The notes under the pieces were generated by a model that did no database searches, was not told the origin of the DNA, and saw only the letters and a program-made list of their open reading frames with translations. From Amblyomma americanum (lineage: Eukaryota; Arthropoda; Arachnida; Ixodida; Ixodidae): a stretch of 64,000 nucleotides of DNA. Every line of letters begins with the position of its first letter. Within the stretch, counting starts at the first letter, position 1. The stretch spans positions 163,070,683 through 163,134,682 of the forward strand of contig NC_135500.1 in assembly GCF_052857255.1 (NCBI RefSeq), given 5' to 3'. Shown in pieces: positions 13,690 to 24,869 of the stretch. A program made the position numbers and the translations under genes.

Positions 13690-14000
13690 CTGTTTGGGCC
13701 TGAGAGGTACGTCGTACAGGTGTGTCCTGTTGCCGTAGCGCGTCCTCTGCAGTGTTCCGCCGCCGCCTCCGAAGTCGGCGCCTCCTTGCGCCATCCGGCG
13801 GCCGGGCGACGCGCACGACGGCATCTCGCCGGCGGCCAACGCCGACGAGGCCGCCACCTGGGTGGTGGCGTACGGAGACGGGTAGTAGAGCGGCTCCCGC
13901 TGCGCGGCGCCTTCGTCGCCCGACGAGTCGCAGAAGTGCTTCTCCTTGGTGTAGGCTGACATGGACATGCTGTCCGCCTTGCGCACCGACTCGCTCGAAT
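13690..14000 (-). CDS. sDscam: Dscam-like exon: cytoplasmic tail part 1
   Basis: The exon is 311 nt (2 + 103 codons), with acceptor cgcag at 14001 behind a CT-rich tract and donor gtatcg at 13689 after CAG (phase 0). It is GC-rich and codes a Ser/Gly-rich tail with a Gly run (GGADFGGGGG). Tyrosine motifs include EPLYYPSPYATT and THLYDVPLRPK; YPSP and YDVP fit the YxxP consensus for Crk/Nck-type SH2 domains, and the second adjoins a short Pro/basic stretch. Dscam tails are known to bind the adaptor Dock/Nck; binding here is inferred. GC-rich ORFs on the other strand are shadows. Confidence 0.9.
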
Positions 14001-15044
14001 CTGCGCGTGGCCAAGAGAGAAAATGAAGGTCACACTCGTCGGCAGTTATGGAGGAAAAGCTCTTGAAGGACACATTGAGGGCTATTTGAAGCCTATTTTT
14101 CCTGAAAAATTAGCTTTTATAATCCAGAAAAGACAAATGAGTGAAATAGGCTGTGAAGACCAGTCAAGACCTTGTCAACAACGATCTCTCAGGCTAGGCT
14201 ACAACATCGTACACTTCCAAACTGCGATCACGGAGTCGTTTTCGCTATTGATGTAACCGATTTGAATTGCATGGCGGGAAAAAAAGTTTCGTTTATAAGT
14301 CCAATTTTTTAAGCAATGAATTCGTCTTTTGCTATTGAATAAACATTAAGTTAGCCGCAAGGAGGCAAACAATGACATTTTACTATTTGGATGAAGTTGA
14401 CCTCAGCGTCGTCTTCAGGTTTGATGGCAGACAATAAGAGGTTGAGTTTTCGCATGTTCCTGCATAAAAATGGACTCCACAACCGCGTATAGTCACTAAT
14501 ATCGCCTCCCAATACGTGCCATTGGAAAGTGTTTGAATGAAAAAAGTTATACAACGAAATGACCCACTGTCAGATTGTGCAGGCAGCGAAAACCCAGGTA
14601 GACAGATTTACTTTACGGGTGCCGCTAACGGACAACGAGAAAACGATGCAAGAGAAAGGAAAAATCAGACTTCCAGAGCCTTGTGGTTGACGCGACGTTT
14701 ACGATGTTTTCTTCCCGGATTTACGAGCTGATGATTTTGTGACTTTCAGCGTGAGACTGCGCACAAAAATAACGACAAAAATATTTAGTGCCTATATTTG
14801 TGTACCCGTCATTCTTACCTACACCGCGCTTGTGCTGCCCAATGGTGACAGGAAAAACGGGAACCATGGGGTGCTGTTAACACGGTGTTAAATCTCCATA
14901 TTAACATTATTTTGGAAACGCTTTTGATTTTTCAACCAGAATATTAACACTAATTGGTTAGTTTGGATACTCAATAACTCATAGTCGGTGTTCTTTGAAA
15001 TAGAATCATGAAGGAAGCACGAATCATCTGTTATAACGACCGCA

Positions 15045-15385
15045 AATAATATTAATTATCATCATTATAAGCCTGACTACGCCAACTGCAGGGCAAAGGA
15101 CTCTCCCATGTCTCTCCAACGACCTTGTCCTTGGCAAGCTGCGGCCACAGTATCCCCGCAAACTTCTTAACCTCATGCGCCCACCTAACCTACTGCCGCC
15201 CCCTGCTACGCTTGCCTTCTCTTGGAATCCACTCCGTTACCCTTAAGGACCGGTAGTTATTTTGCCTTCGCATTACATGCCCTGCCCAAGCCCATTTCTT
15301 TCTCTTGATTTCGACTAGGATGTCATTAACACGCGTTTGTTCCCTCACTCACTCTGCCCGCTTCCAGTCTCTTAACAATACAAGT
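15045..15385 (-). mobile_element. LINE 3'-end remnant (RTE-like, antisense in this view)
   Basis: On the minus strand the sequence translates in broken frames to GHVMRRxxNR, then WIPREGKRSRGR and RWAHEVKKFAGILWPQLAKD. This is the conserved C-terminal region of many arthropod endonuclease/reverse-transcriptase LINE proteins. The minus-strand 3' end finishes in an (ATGAT)-type tail near 15045-15070. Stops and small indels interrupt it. Two further windows (about 19570-20640 and 60853-60925) carry pieces of the same family. Confidence 0.7.
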
Positions 15386-17239
15386 ATCATTTTACCACAA
15401 ATACCACAAATTATCACAATTTTGCCACAAATTCAAGCGTTAAAAATGATACGAAATGTCGTATACGAGAACTGCCGGGAATTTGCTTAGGCGAACGTGA
15501 CGTGTAGACATAAAAAAAAAAACACCCGGCATTTTCCTTGGTTAAGTTGTAGCTTTGGGGCCTGTTGTATCACCTCTGCTTCGCGCGGCAAATAGCCAGG
15601 GAAACATCGAACGCACAAAATTTGTTTGTTTAGGAATTCATTGTTTGACAACCTGGTTTGTTGTGCGCAAAGTATTTCAGAAATTCGGTGATTCGTGTAG
15701 GTTGGAGAAGCCTTTTTACGCAGCTTTATTTTTACACAGTCGTCATATTAGTTACGTGAAAAGAAAAGTAGCTGCTTTGATAATTAAATTATAATTATTT
15801 CATTGCAGTACTTCATTCCCTGATGTCCTGTATTTGGTACTCATTTTTGTTGTGGATATGTTCTTGGGTTATTTTGATCAATGTAGCTTTTTCTTTGTGC
15901 CCACTTCTGAGTCAAGCGCCTCTGCAGTTTCTTAAACAAACAAATAAACAATTATCATTTAAACTTGGAATTATTTAAAGTCGCTAGCATAGCCTTACTA
16001 TGCATGAGTCGCAGATTTGAATGTTCTGAACAGATGCGCGTGAACAGCACTGGAAAAGGCAGATGCACGAACTCGTTGCATGCTTGCTGTTGATCGGCAC
16101 TTTGCTTTTCCGTTGTTGTTTTTTACGCAGTGACCGAACGATGCAATACACGCGTATTCCTACGTGCCATAAACTCTGTTCACGGAGGCATAGCCGTGCG
16201 CACTTCACACAAACCAACCCTGGTGAGCAAATGAAACGTTCTTTTCGTCCTGCCACCGATATGTGTGCGTGATGAGTGACAAAACAGTTATTCTCTAGAG
16301 ACGGAAATTCATTCAGAATTCACAGTATACTTAACCTATGAAATTATACTGATGAACCGTTTAGAATATAAGGGTTGATGTTTCAACACAATAAAAAATA
16401 CTGCAGGGCAAGCATCTCATTAGACACTATCACAACAGGTCACTGCATGAATTTCGGCCATCAATAACGTCTGTCCGTTTCTATCCTGAACCTCTACAGG
16501 ACTCTCACTGTACTGATGAAAATCATATATGCGTATGCGTACGCGCATTACTTGATGAACATGTAGCCTTATGCGTAAGCCTGGAGTCATACGGTTTCTG
16601 ATTATCACCAAGAACGAATGCGAGCGCCACAATCTATGCGAGTTCCTTAAAGAGCACTTCATCCATCGCGGGAAATCCGGGAAGACGAGGTTTCTTATTT
16701 GGATTAGCTAGGTTTGGGCCGAAAATGTGGATTCTACATCTGAATCGATAGATGCGCAGCGATGCCTTCATGTGCGCGCAGATGAAACTATTCTAATAGC
16801 GCGTTTTCCACTTCAATAAATTTAACGCAAGTGTTAGCCCGGTATAGAAACTTTCACCGCATTTCTTTGAGGTTTTCCGCAAGAAGAGTCGCATTCTAAT
16901 GGCTGATTCCACGTTTCGTGCCCAATAGCCAAAACAAATACAAAACCTCATCTTCCCGGCATTCCTGCTCTTCTCCATTGCAGGGGCACCTGCTTTCCCT
17001 GTAGGTAATATAGAGAAACTATATGACCTTGAATAGCCTGCCAGTTATACTGACAGACTCACGTCTCTACATTTAGTGCGAAAGCACTGTTGTCCTCCTA
17101 ACCTGGAAAATGCCAGTGCGTGATGAAGCCTCCGAAGTTAGTCACGTGATACGGCAAATGGCGCGAAATAAACGAGCCTAAATGTTTGGCGATGGCTGTG
17201 ATGGTTTGAGGTGGGGTCATTAATTACAGTGGTAGTGAT

Positions 17240-17419
17240 AAAGGCCTTTACGTTGAAGACCTTCATGTTAAAGGCCTTTACGCGAACGGCCTTTGGGATG
17301 AAGGACTTTAGGACAAATACCTTCCTAGTAAAGGCCTTTATGGTACAGGCCGTTAGGTCAAAGGCCTTTATGGTTAAGACCTTTTGTGTGAATGTCTTTA
17401 TGTCAAAGGACGCTTCCTC
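17240..17419. repeat. 15-bp minisatellite with AAAGGCCTTT palindromic core, 12 units
   Basis: Twelve units of exactly 15 bp follow each other without insertions or deletions, though with many substitutions. The consensus is AAAGGCCTTTAYGKT and the first ten bases are self-complementary. Because 15 is divisible by three and the core is a palindrome, both strands stay open and spell five-residue KAFxx-type repeats. No start, splice or domain context supports translation. It lies in the intron about 110 bp downstream of the TM exon donor. Confidence 0.85.
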
Positions 17420-17530
17420 ATGTAAGGACCTTAAATGCCCACCTAAACTTTTTTTTAAAGGGTGGCCTTTAATGCGTGCCCTAAAGTCACCATGCTCCTC
17501 CTGCGTGCACGTCACACTGCTGCGACTCAC

Positions 17531-17716
17531 ATATGTGCTGCGTGTGGCAGGTGTCGTAGACGTTCTCGCGCCTCCGCAGCACCAGCACGACGCCCACGAC
17601 GAGGCAGATGACCAGCACCACGACCACGGCGCAGGCCACGGGCACCAGCACGGCCGGGTCCCGGAACAGGGAGCCGCCGCTCTCCTGAGACTGGGCCGCC
17701 AGGGGCGCCACCGTCG
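17531..17716 (-). CDS. sDscam: Dscam-like exon: juxtamembrane and transmembrane segment
   Basis: The exon is 186 nt (2 + 61 codons + 1), with acceptor ctgcag at 17717 and donor gtgagt at 17530. It opens TVAPLAAQSQ, has a polar linker, then about 26 hydrophobic residues from AVLVPVACAV to GVVLVL. These end in the stop-transfer triplet RRR and ENVYDTC. This is a single-pass type I membrane segment. The next codon is split T + AT, giving Tyr. Starting about 110 bp downstream, the intron carries the 15-bp minisatellite. Confidence 0.95.
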
Positions 17717-18379
17717 CTGCAGACGGTCGAGGAGAGAGCACCCATAAAGAGAAGGGCGTTATTTCTCCCTGGAACTTTCTGGACGACATCGTTTCGTTTC
17801 ATTTCTCAGCTCGATGACCCTGAACTGCCCGCCGATGCAGAGCACCGTTGTACACGAAGACGGACCCGGCTGGGCACTGAGCACGGATGGGATATCGCGA
17901 GACGGTGTCTTTCTTGAGCTAAAGTGGTGCTGGAGACGCAGAACGAGAGAAAATCATGTAATTGATATTTATCTTGATTCACGTTGCACTTGGGTTTAAA
18001 GTCGCTGATAAGTTGCCTTGCTTTATGATGGTCTTAAAACGCTGTTCGAACCTGTTTAATCTTTCTTCCTTTAGCAAAAGCACTAGCTACTTCACTAGCA
18101 AACCTGAAAAAATCCAACGAGTCTCTGAGGCCTTGACTTTTGACCTTTGACCCGCGACCTTTGATATGAATTGGCTTGGACATGGTGTGGCTAGGGAACA
18201 GTCACGTGGTACGGAAGTTTAAAAGAAACTGTCTTGAAGGACAATGTAAGGCAATGAGTCAATAGTCGAGCTAATTCGAAACCAAGTTCTTTCCCACGTC
18301 ATACTCGGTTGAACGGCGTTAAAAATCTGCCTTTTGGTTTGTTTTATTTCTTTGCGAAGGCATACTGCTATGCATTAGT

Positions 18380-19275
18380 CTTACAAAGTTGCTGTGGCTA
18401 GCGCTTTTCTCCAGGCTCAGGAGGTAGACATTGCGCTTGCCGCCTCGGACCCGAATTCGACGGACCTGATCACAGATTCGCGTCGAGCCTGTGAACACTA
18501 CCTCGATCGCGAGGTTTCACCTTTGGCGTACCATATTCTAAAGATGGCAGTAAGAGAATCGAACCCTTCACCCAAACTCAGAGTTTGGACTCCGGGCCAT
18601 CAGGGTCTTAGAGGTAATGAGGCTGCGGGCGCGGCCACCCGAGCGCGTACCCACTGGACACCACATCCAGGCTTCTCCGGCTCAGAGGATAGGCAACCGA
18701 TTTTGCGGTCGAGGGAAATTCTGGAATACTATTTCGAACGCCATCGGCTTTTCCCGGTCCCTGCTAAGGGCCTAAGTAAAGCCGATGAGCGAACTCTGAG
18801 GCGCCTGCAGACCAACACTTTATTGTGTCCTGCAATAGCGAAACATTTTGACCCCAAAATTGATGGTGCGATGTCGGTGCACGTTAAAGAACTCCAGGTG
18901 GTCGCAATTTCAAGAGCCCTTCACTTAGGCGTCCCTCATAGCCTGAGTCGCTTTGGGACGTTAAACCGCTATAAACCGTAATCCAAACCAAGCCAAAGTT
19001 GATGGGCGCTGTCCACTTTGTGAGAAAGTGTCCGATAACTTCCACATGGTTTGGGCCTGTCAGAAGAATCCTTCCCTTTCCTCAAGCCCTTCTCCTTTTC
19101 GAGAGGCATGGGAGGCAACCCTGCTCAAGTGCTCGAGGCTGGAGTCTCAAAGGGCTTTAGTCCAACGGGCGCGAGTAGCGGCCTCGTCCAGCGGGGTCTC
19201 AAACTAAGGACTCCACTTATGTAAAGGGCCATGTTTGGCTTGCAAACTCTGTTTGCTCTGAATAAACCCACCACC
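18380..19275 (+). pseudogene. 5'-truncated LINE: RNase H and C-terminal zinc-knuckle region, split by a SINE
   Basis: The plus-strand frame from about 18394 reads an RNase H domain: ITDSRRA (Asp), LRVWTPGHQGLRGNEAAG (the W-TPGH-G-x-GNE-A signature), then a downstream RRLQTNT region. After a 126-bp SINE insertion the LINE resumes at about 19003 with GRCPLCEKVSDNFHMVWAC, a CCHC-type knuckle, to a stop near 19206. AATAAA lies at 19260. This layout matches I- or Jockey-type LINEs common in ticks. It is truncated at the 5' end and lacks the reverse transcriptase, so it is dead. Confidence 0.75.
18867..18992 (+). mobile_element. 5'-truncated SINE nested in LINE, with target duplication
   Basis: The 126-bp insert matches the 3' half of the tRNA-derived SINE at 32530-32766 (shared GTGCACGTT, CCAGGTGGTCG and TTTGGGACGTTAAAC stretches). 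Its tRNA-like head is absent. It is bounded by near-perfect direct repeats, CCAAAATTGATGG at 18854-18866 and CCAAAGTTGATGG at 18993-19005, which are the expected target-site duplication. The LINE coding frame is continuous if the insert is ignored. Confidence 0.8.
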
Positions 19276-19569
19276 ACTTTTGCATCAGTTATTTTGAAGT
19301 GAGTTGTGAAATGAACTTTTCCTGCTCACGTGCTCCTTCTAAACAACATCTGCAGTAAGGCTAAGCTTACTTGACAAAGAAGTGTACTTCTGACAACAAA
19401 GGTTCTCTTTGGCTTTCTAATGGTCTGTGAATAGGCGTTACAGTCCAGCATTGAATGGCTGTCGGCGAGATAGTTCAACCACGAATTTGAAGAACAAGAA
19501 GAGACGCCTTAAAGCTGTTCCACGCGAATGCTTTTGTTAAAAACAAAACGTGCGGTGACACCACATAGA

Positions 19570-20640
19570 TCACATCATCATGAGGCTAACTACGCCCACT
19601 ACAGCACAAATGTATCTACCATATTTTAACTAATAACCTATTCCTGTGCCAGTTGCGGCCACCCTATCCCCGCAAACTTCTTAATCTCATCCGCGCACCT
19701 ATCTTTCTGCCTCCTCCTGCTATGCTTGTTTTCTCTTGGAATACAGTCCGTTACTCTTAAAGACCATCGGTAATCTTGCTTTCACAGTAACTGTCCAGCC
19801 CATGCCAATTTATTCTTGATTTTGACTAAGATATCATGTTCATAAACAGTCTTTTTTTGACAATACTGTTGCACATAATTGTCGTTTTCTTGTACTTAAT
19901 GCCTAGCTAGGCCTAGCGTTCTACTTTTCTTGTCTAAGCCACTGATAATGCTTCGGAAGTCGTCCACGGTGTTACTTAACAAGACAATATTACTAAGGTA
20001 CTTTCGATTAACTGTTATCCCCAACTCTTCCCAGTCCATATTTGTGAATATGTGCTGCAAGCACGTAGTAGATATTACTGAATATATCGTGTCTTTCCGC
20101 CGGACACCCTTTCTTATTGGTTTTTTATTACTTGCTTTATGGAGGGCTATGGCGGCTGCGCAGCAAGTATAAATAATTTGCAGTACTTTTACGCACGCCT
20201 CTTCTACACCCGGGTTCCGTAATGGCCTGATGACATCTGAGGTTAGACTTAGTCAAATACTTTCTCATATTACATGAAGCAATATATACTGTTTGGTTAT
20301 ATTGCGGAAATTTTCTCTCTCCTCCAGGGTTGATAGTGTGAATGTGCACTATTGTCGAGTAGCTTTTATGAAATACAACCTGATAATTTGGTTGATTGAA
20401 AATTAAGGCTGCTCTGATGGGTCTGTAATTTTCATGTCTTTGACGTCCCTTTTCTAATATATTGAGGTAATGATAGCATTATTCCAAGATTCCGGCACAG
20501 CACGCACGGTCCTGAGGTATTGTGTAAACAGGGCAGCCAGTATTCCTATCACAGTCTACCACCATCCTTCAAGAGATCTGCAGTTACCTGGTCCTCACTA
20601 GCTACTTTCCCCCTTTACATTACTTCTTAGGCTTTCCTTA
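19570..20640 (-). pseudogene. Degenerate LINE reverse-transcriptase fragment (RTE-like)
   Basis: Read on the minus strand, broken frames contain GVRRKDTIYSV (cf. the GVRQGDTISP motif), IFTNMDWEELGITVN and KYLSNIVLLS. These correspond to RT fingers/palm segments of RTE-type elements. The usual F-A-D-D catalytic box before IVLLS is deleted. The C-terminal RWxDEIKKFAGI-type region follows toward 19640 and an ATGATG-type tail ends near 19572. Stops and frameshifts are frequent. Confidence 0.6.
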
Positions 20641-20784
20641 CTTGCTCTCTTGTTACCTACCGGATGACCAAATTATTAACGTTAAATATTGTTCTGATTA
20701 CTTGGGGAACATGGCAGTGGAGGGTGGAGTCTCCTTTTTTGGACCGGAAGTTACACTTCAATACACACAACATTTCAGGGAAGC

Positions 20785-20822
20785 CTGTGTGTGTGTGTGC
20801 GGCGGAGGGGGGGGGGGGGGTG
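20785..20822 (+). repeat. GT/G-rich simple repeat
   Basis: A short (TG)n stretch is followed by an interrupted run of G ending in GGGGGGGTGT. It sits in the intron, in no coding context. Confidence 0.7.
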
Positions 20823-20995
20823 TATAGTACCAACGATTCCGCAGTAAATTAAAAATTCGACTCTCGATTGAGTTGAATAACCAGGCCTGGGATGTGACCC
20901 GGCTTGATTCCCGTGTCCAGAACCGACAACACACCCTCTCACCAGTACAGGATTTGGCCACAGTCGCGTAGTACTCGGCCACCACGCTGAACAGC

Positions 20996-21215
20996 CACCG
21001 CGATGGATCAGTGGTTATGGTTCTCGGCTGCTGACTAGAAAGACGGTCGCATTTCGACGTAGGTGAAATACTAGAGTCCGGTGTGTTGTGCTATGGCAGA
21101 GCACTGTAAGTACTCCAGGTAGTCGAAATTATCCGGGGCCCTCCACTACGGCGTCCCTCATGACCTGAGTCGCTTTTACGTTAAACCATATAAACCATAG
21201 ACCAACCTATATGAA
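20996..21215 (+). mobile_element. Degenerate tRNA-derived SINE
   Basis: It opens CCACCGCGATGGATCAGTGG (a decayed A-box region), followed by TTCTCGGCTGCTGAC and the SINE body CTCCAGGTAGTCGAAATTA. It ends in TTTTACGTTAAACCATA. It is collinear with the full copy at 32530-32766 but heavily mutated; the B box is not intact. Confidence 0.7.
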
Positions 21216-21544
21216 CACACCAATTAACTGTTGGCCCTCAGTCCCCAGTGTCTGCGGAGCAACTGACGAAGGCGGCGGCCAGATCTATGGCGCAGTTATA
21301 GTCTTGGCAAAAAAGCTCACAGACTACTATGGCTGATGCCGAACCGCGACGTGTGGCTAGTATTACACTCCCAGTGGTTAAAATTTTTCCAGGGTAAGGA
21401 CTCTCGTCCTGACCCTCTAGCCCTGCGTAGTGCCTCAGGTGCCGTAACAACTCCTCAAGAATGCTCATCCAGCAAGCAAGCAACCTAGAAACTTTTGAGC
21501 AACACTGCAGACTCTCTGGCCGCTTTCTGAGGACGCTGACTCAC

Positions 21545-21844
21545 CACCGCTGAGCGTGAGCGTGGCGATGCGGTACTCGACTTCGGTGGCTCCGGCATCG
21601 TTGTAGGCGGACACCATGATGTCGTACCAGGTGCCTGGAGCCAGGTCTGGCAGCGTGACAGGCGACTGGGCCATCTGGATGTTGTTGGAGAGGAGGATCC
21701 AGTCCTGCTGCATATGCGGCTTGTACTGGAGCACGAAGAAAGTGATGGGACAGCCGCCGTCGCTCCACCCGTCCAGGTTGACGGAGATGCAGGTCGAGTT
21801 GGCCGCCAGAACGGCAGACGTCTTGTCCGGCGGTGGCACCGGAC
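21545..21844 (-). CDS. sDscam: Dscam-like exon: complete FN6-like domain
   Basis: The exon is 300 nt (2 + 99 codons + 1), with acceptor gtcttag at 21845 and donor gtgagt at 21544. One whole FN type III domain is in a single exon: LDGWSDGGCPITFF, DLAPGTWYDIMVSAYNDAG, then EYRIATLTLSG. The W-x-DGGCPI and TWY-I-V-A-N-AG motifs are hallmarks of the last (sixth) FN domain of Dscam, immediately outside the membrane. Both flanking introns are phase 1. Confidence 0.95.
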
Positions 21845-23681
21845 CTAAGACGCAAGAGGACATCGCGGACGTTAGCACTGACGACATCGGGCACTTTTTG
21901 TATTGTGCGTGAAAATAAAGTGAAACTCGAGAACTTTTTACGCGCTTTGTAAAGCGTTAGCATGCTGGGAGTAGATGATGCCGCGCTTGATTTTGACTCT
22001 GAGCTAAAGTGTATGCTTTTCGGGAAAAATAAAAAGTGAATAAGCAGCGCATTGGCATCAAAAAAGGTGAACTAATTTTGTTTCTACCGATCACTTATCT
22101 GCAAGCGCCATAACTGTCCGGTCACAATGTAATTTTTTTTCAAGTCATGGCATTTGTGCTACTACTTGTAATAGTACCACTAGAACGGAGTCACAGAGCC
22201 TGCCCTTCCGTCAGCTATTTCCAATAATAATGAAAAAGAAATTTGCGAGTAAACAGCGCCTGAGAATAAAAAAAAAAGACGAAAACGAATTTGCTAATGG
22301 CATGGTTTTTTCGGAGTCCAAAGTTTCTGCTGATTTAAAGACTACGCCGATGATTCTGTGCTATAGAGGCGTTGGAGCAATGGCCATATCGCGTGCTCCC
22401 ATTCGGTGCGCATGCATCTTTACAAGACATACCGTTTATAGAGCCGGAACGACAGAAACAGCTTGTTACTGCTACAGACGTCATTTATGGCAATTTGGAA
22501 ACACACGTGCACTGTATTTAGCAGTTTTGTAATTGCTAACTTTAAAGAGGCCATGAGAAGCTTTTTTTGTATCTCTTTTCAACATACTCCAACTTGAAAA
22601 CGCACTTCGGTATGCAGTCGGTGTCTAATTCTTCGATTCAATACTCTTCAAAATGCCAGTGCTGTAGCTAATAGAAGACAGTTCGCAAAATTCAAATCGA
22701 TCGAGCGGTCTTCACACCAATGACGCTCAGAGTTATTAGCGACTGTGTTGTTTCAGCCTCTAAGAGACTGTGACATGCTGTAGTTTTTCTGTGCTGTTTT
22801 GTGTAATAAGTGTTAGTGTGTCTGGCGGTGCAATTGCAACGCGTACACGGTGTTTCCCGAGTGTTGAGAGAACTATAATTATTTGCCAAAGATAAATATT
22901 GATGCAGCAAATGATTGCACATGCTGCTTAAATAAAAAAGAATCCACGCATTTCAAAAACCTTTTAGAGATAAAAAAAAATGCTTCGAGATCGCTTGCAT
23001 ATGCGACATCCAGTGGAAGTTTATCCTACATCTCGATGGCTGAAAAAGCGGCTAATTAAAACGCCAGCTAGTTCACTCTAAAAAGGGCTGGAGCCTAAAG
23101 AGGCGATCCAGTTTCAGAAAAACCTAATAGATCCGCTTGATATAGAAACCACTGCACGACTTTTCTGAGTAATAAAGCACGCCAAAAAATAAGTTAGTGT
23201 AGTCTGCATCCTTGGATGGACGTTAAAAATAGTACTGCTTTCATTCCTGTGGTGTTCGATGATCGTGAGCGTTCCGTTGAAACGAAGCAGACAGCTCTGC
23301 TTTTAGCAGACTGCACTTTGACTGGTTCAAGCTTCATGTTCGTGAGACATATTCTTCTTTGATTTCCAGTAAGGCGGTGTGAGCTAATTGTTGGCTGACG
23401 AAATGGAGGAACGTTAATTCCGTGTCATAAACTAAGCCGCCTTTGATGCCTTGCCAATATAGATGTGTTGACGACATTTTAGGTTAAAAGATAGGCGGAT
23501 GGCTAGGTACTTTAATCTTTGCACAGCTTGACATAGTTTCGTAATTTAAGTAAGTTAAAATGAAGTTAATTCACAGTTAGTTATATTGAATGTCAGTGTC
23601 TTTGTTTAGATACATTCTTTTCCATTCTCGTATGTTTGCACGATGCAGACAGTTTGTTCAGTTTCGATTACAAGCTATTAC

Positions 23682-23981
23682 CCGCCGCGGTGGCTCAGTG
23701 GTTAGGGTGCTCGGCTACTGATCCTGAGTTCCCGGGTTCGAACCCGACCGCGGCGGCTGTGTTTTTTATGGAGGCAAAACGCTAAGGTGCCCGTGTGCTG
23801 TGCGATGTCAGTGCACGTTAATGATCCCCAGGTGGTCGAAATTATTCCGGAGTCCTCCACTACGGCACCTCTCTCTTCCTTTCTTCTTTCACTCCCTCCT
23901 TTATCCCTTCCCTTACGGCGCGGTTCAGGTGTCCAACGATATACGATACAGATACTGCGCCATTTCCTTTCCCCCCAAACC

Positions 23982-23982
<1 letters not shown>
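23682..23982 (+). mobile_element. tRNA-derived SINE with intact A and B boxes
   Basis: The head CCGCCGCGGTGGCTCAGTGG carries an A box (TGGCTCAGTGG), and the perfect B box GGGTTCGAACC lies at 23734-23744. It is followed by the SINE body (GTGCACGTTAATGATCCCC, AGGTGGTCGAAATTATTCC) and a CT-rich 3' region. It is not a functional tRNA gene: the acceptor stem is missing and the body continues as SINE. It resembles the Ruka-type SINEs known in ixodid ticks (recalled, not searched). Confidence 0.8.
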
Positions 23983-24052
<70 letters not shown>

Positions 24053-24070
24053 GTAGTAGTAGTAGTAGTA
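23983..24070 (+). repeat. (TTA)n then (TAG)n microsatellite, SINE tail
   Basis: About 22 TTA triplets pass directly into about 6 TAG triplets. It adjoins the 3' end of the SINE and probably grew from its simple-repeat tail. The long Tyr or Ile runs seen in translation are artefacts. Confidence 0.9.
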
Positions 24071-24869
24071 ATGGAAGAGATAGTAATATCTCTTCATAGC
24101 GGATTCACATGCGAATAGTCCGGTATTAGACAACATGCTATGGCTTACAATATTAATAAGCATAAAACATATATTTAGGCTCAATCTGAGCCTGGCCGTA
24201 TGCCTGATATGAATTGCGCTCGAGGTGAATGAGAGTTCTGTGTTAACTCTTTCCGTTTAATTGTCTCTCCAAATTTAATCATTTATTATTATTACTTTTT
24301 AATTTGTTTATTATAACCCTCTCCTCTTTGTTTCCTCGATTTTCATGCCAATCTCCTCAAAATCTTTCAAAATTTGTTATTCGTTTTCCCAGATTTTTCA
24401 ATTTTTATTTCTGAACCACTTGAGACAAGTCTGCATGAATTTTTCTTCTGTTTGGATCTGCACACAACTCTGGCATATCGCCTCAGAAGCAAAAACATCA
24501 ACAAAAACGTATTTCTGCACCGAAGACGACATGACTCAACACTGTAATGGCATGGTATCGAACACAGCGGATAAATGTCATGAACTTAAATCAATTATTT
24601 ATTCACTAGTTGACCATCAATTGCAGCAGTATAAAAGAATGGTACATTCATTGTTAAAAATATGAGTAGTCTACAAAAGATTACTGAATTGCAATAATTT
24701 CTGAGCGCCCAAGAGCGATGAAACTGTGCATATATACTCACAATCATACACTAAATCAACTACAAAATACTGAAGTGTTCAGTCACCTGCCATTGCGAGA
24801 GCGCAGCCACAAAAAATTACGCTTTTGCAGTGAGTTAGTCCAGCAGGCTTCCCGTATCTCTGATGATGA

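Larger units (their letters stand above)
14001..17530. other. Intron between TM exon and cytoplasmic exon 1
   Basis: No exon was seen. The intron contains a LINE remnant on the minus strand (about 15045-15385) and the 15-bp minisatellite (17240-17419). The remainder is unremarkable AT-rich intronic sequence. Confidence 0.55.
17717..21544. other. Intron between FN6 exon and TM exon
   Basis: This 3.8-kb intron is largely transposon-derived: a plus-strand LINE RNase H/zinc-knuckle fragment with a nested SINE piece (18380-19275), a minus-strand LINE RT fragment (19570-20640) and a degenerate SINE (20996-21215). No Dscam exon was found. Confidence 0.55.

Noticed and set aside
13191..14066. Overlapping plus- and minus-strand ORFs around the tail exon
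   Set aside because: They are shadows of the GC-rich tail exon 14000-13690 or run through a CA-rich microsatellite.
17138..17747. KAF-repeat proteins on both strands
   Set aside because: These come from the 15-bp minisatellite running into the antisense of the TM exon, with no start or splice support. Kept only as a repeat finding.
23682..23760. tRNA gene
   Set aside because: A and B boxes are present, but there is no complete cloverleaf or acceptor stem and the SINE body follows directly.
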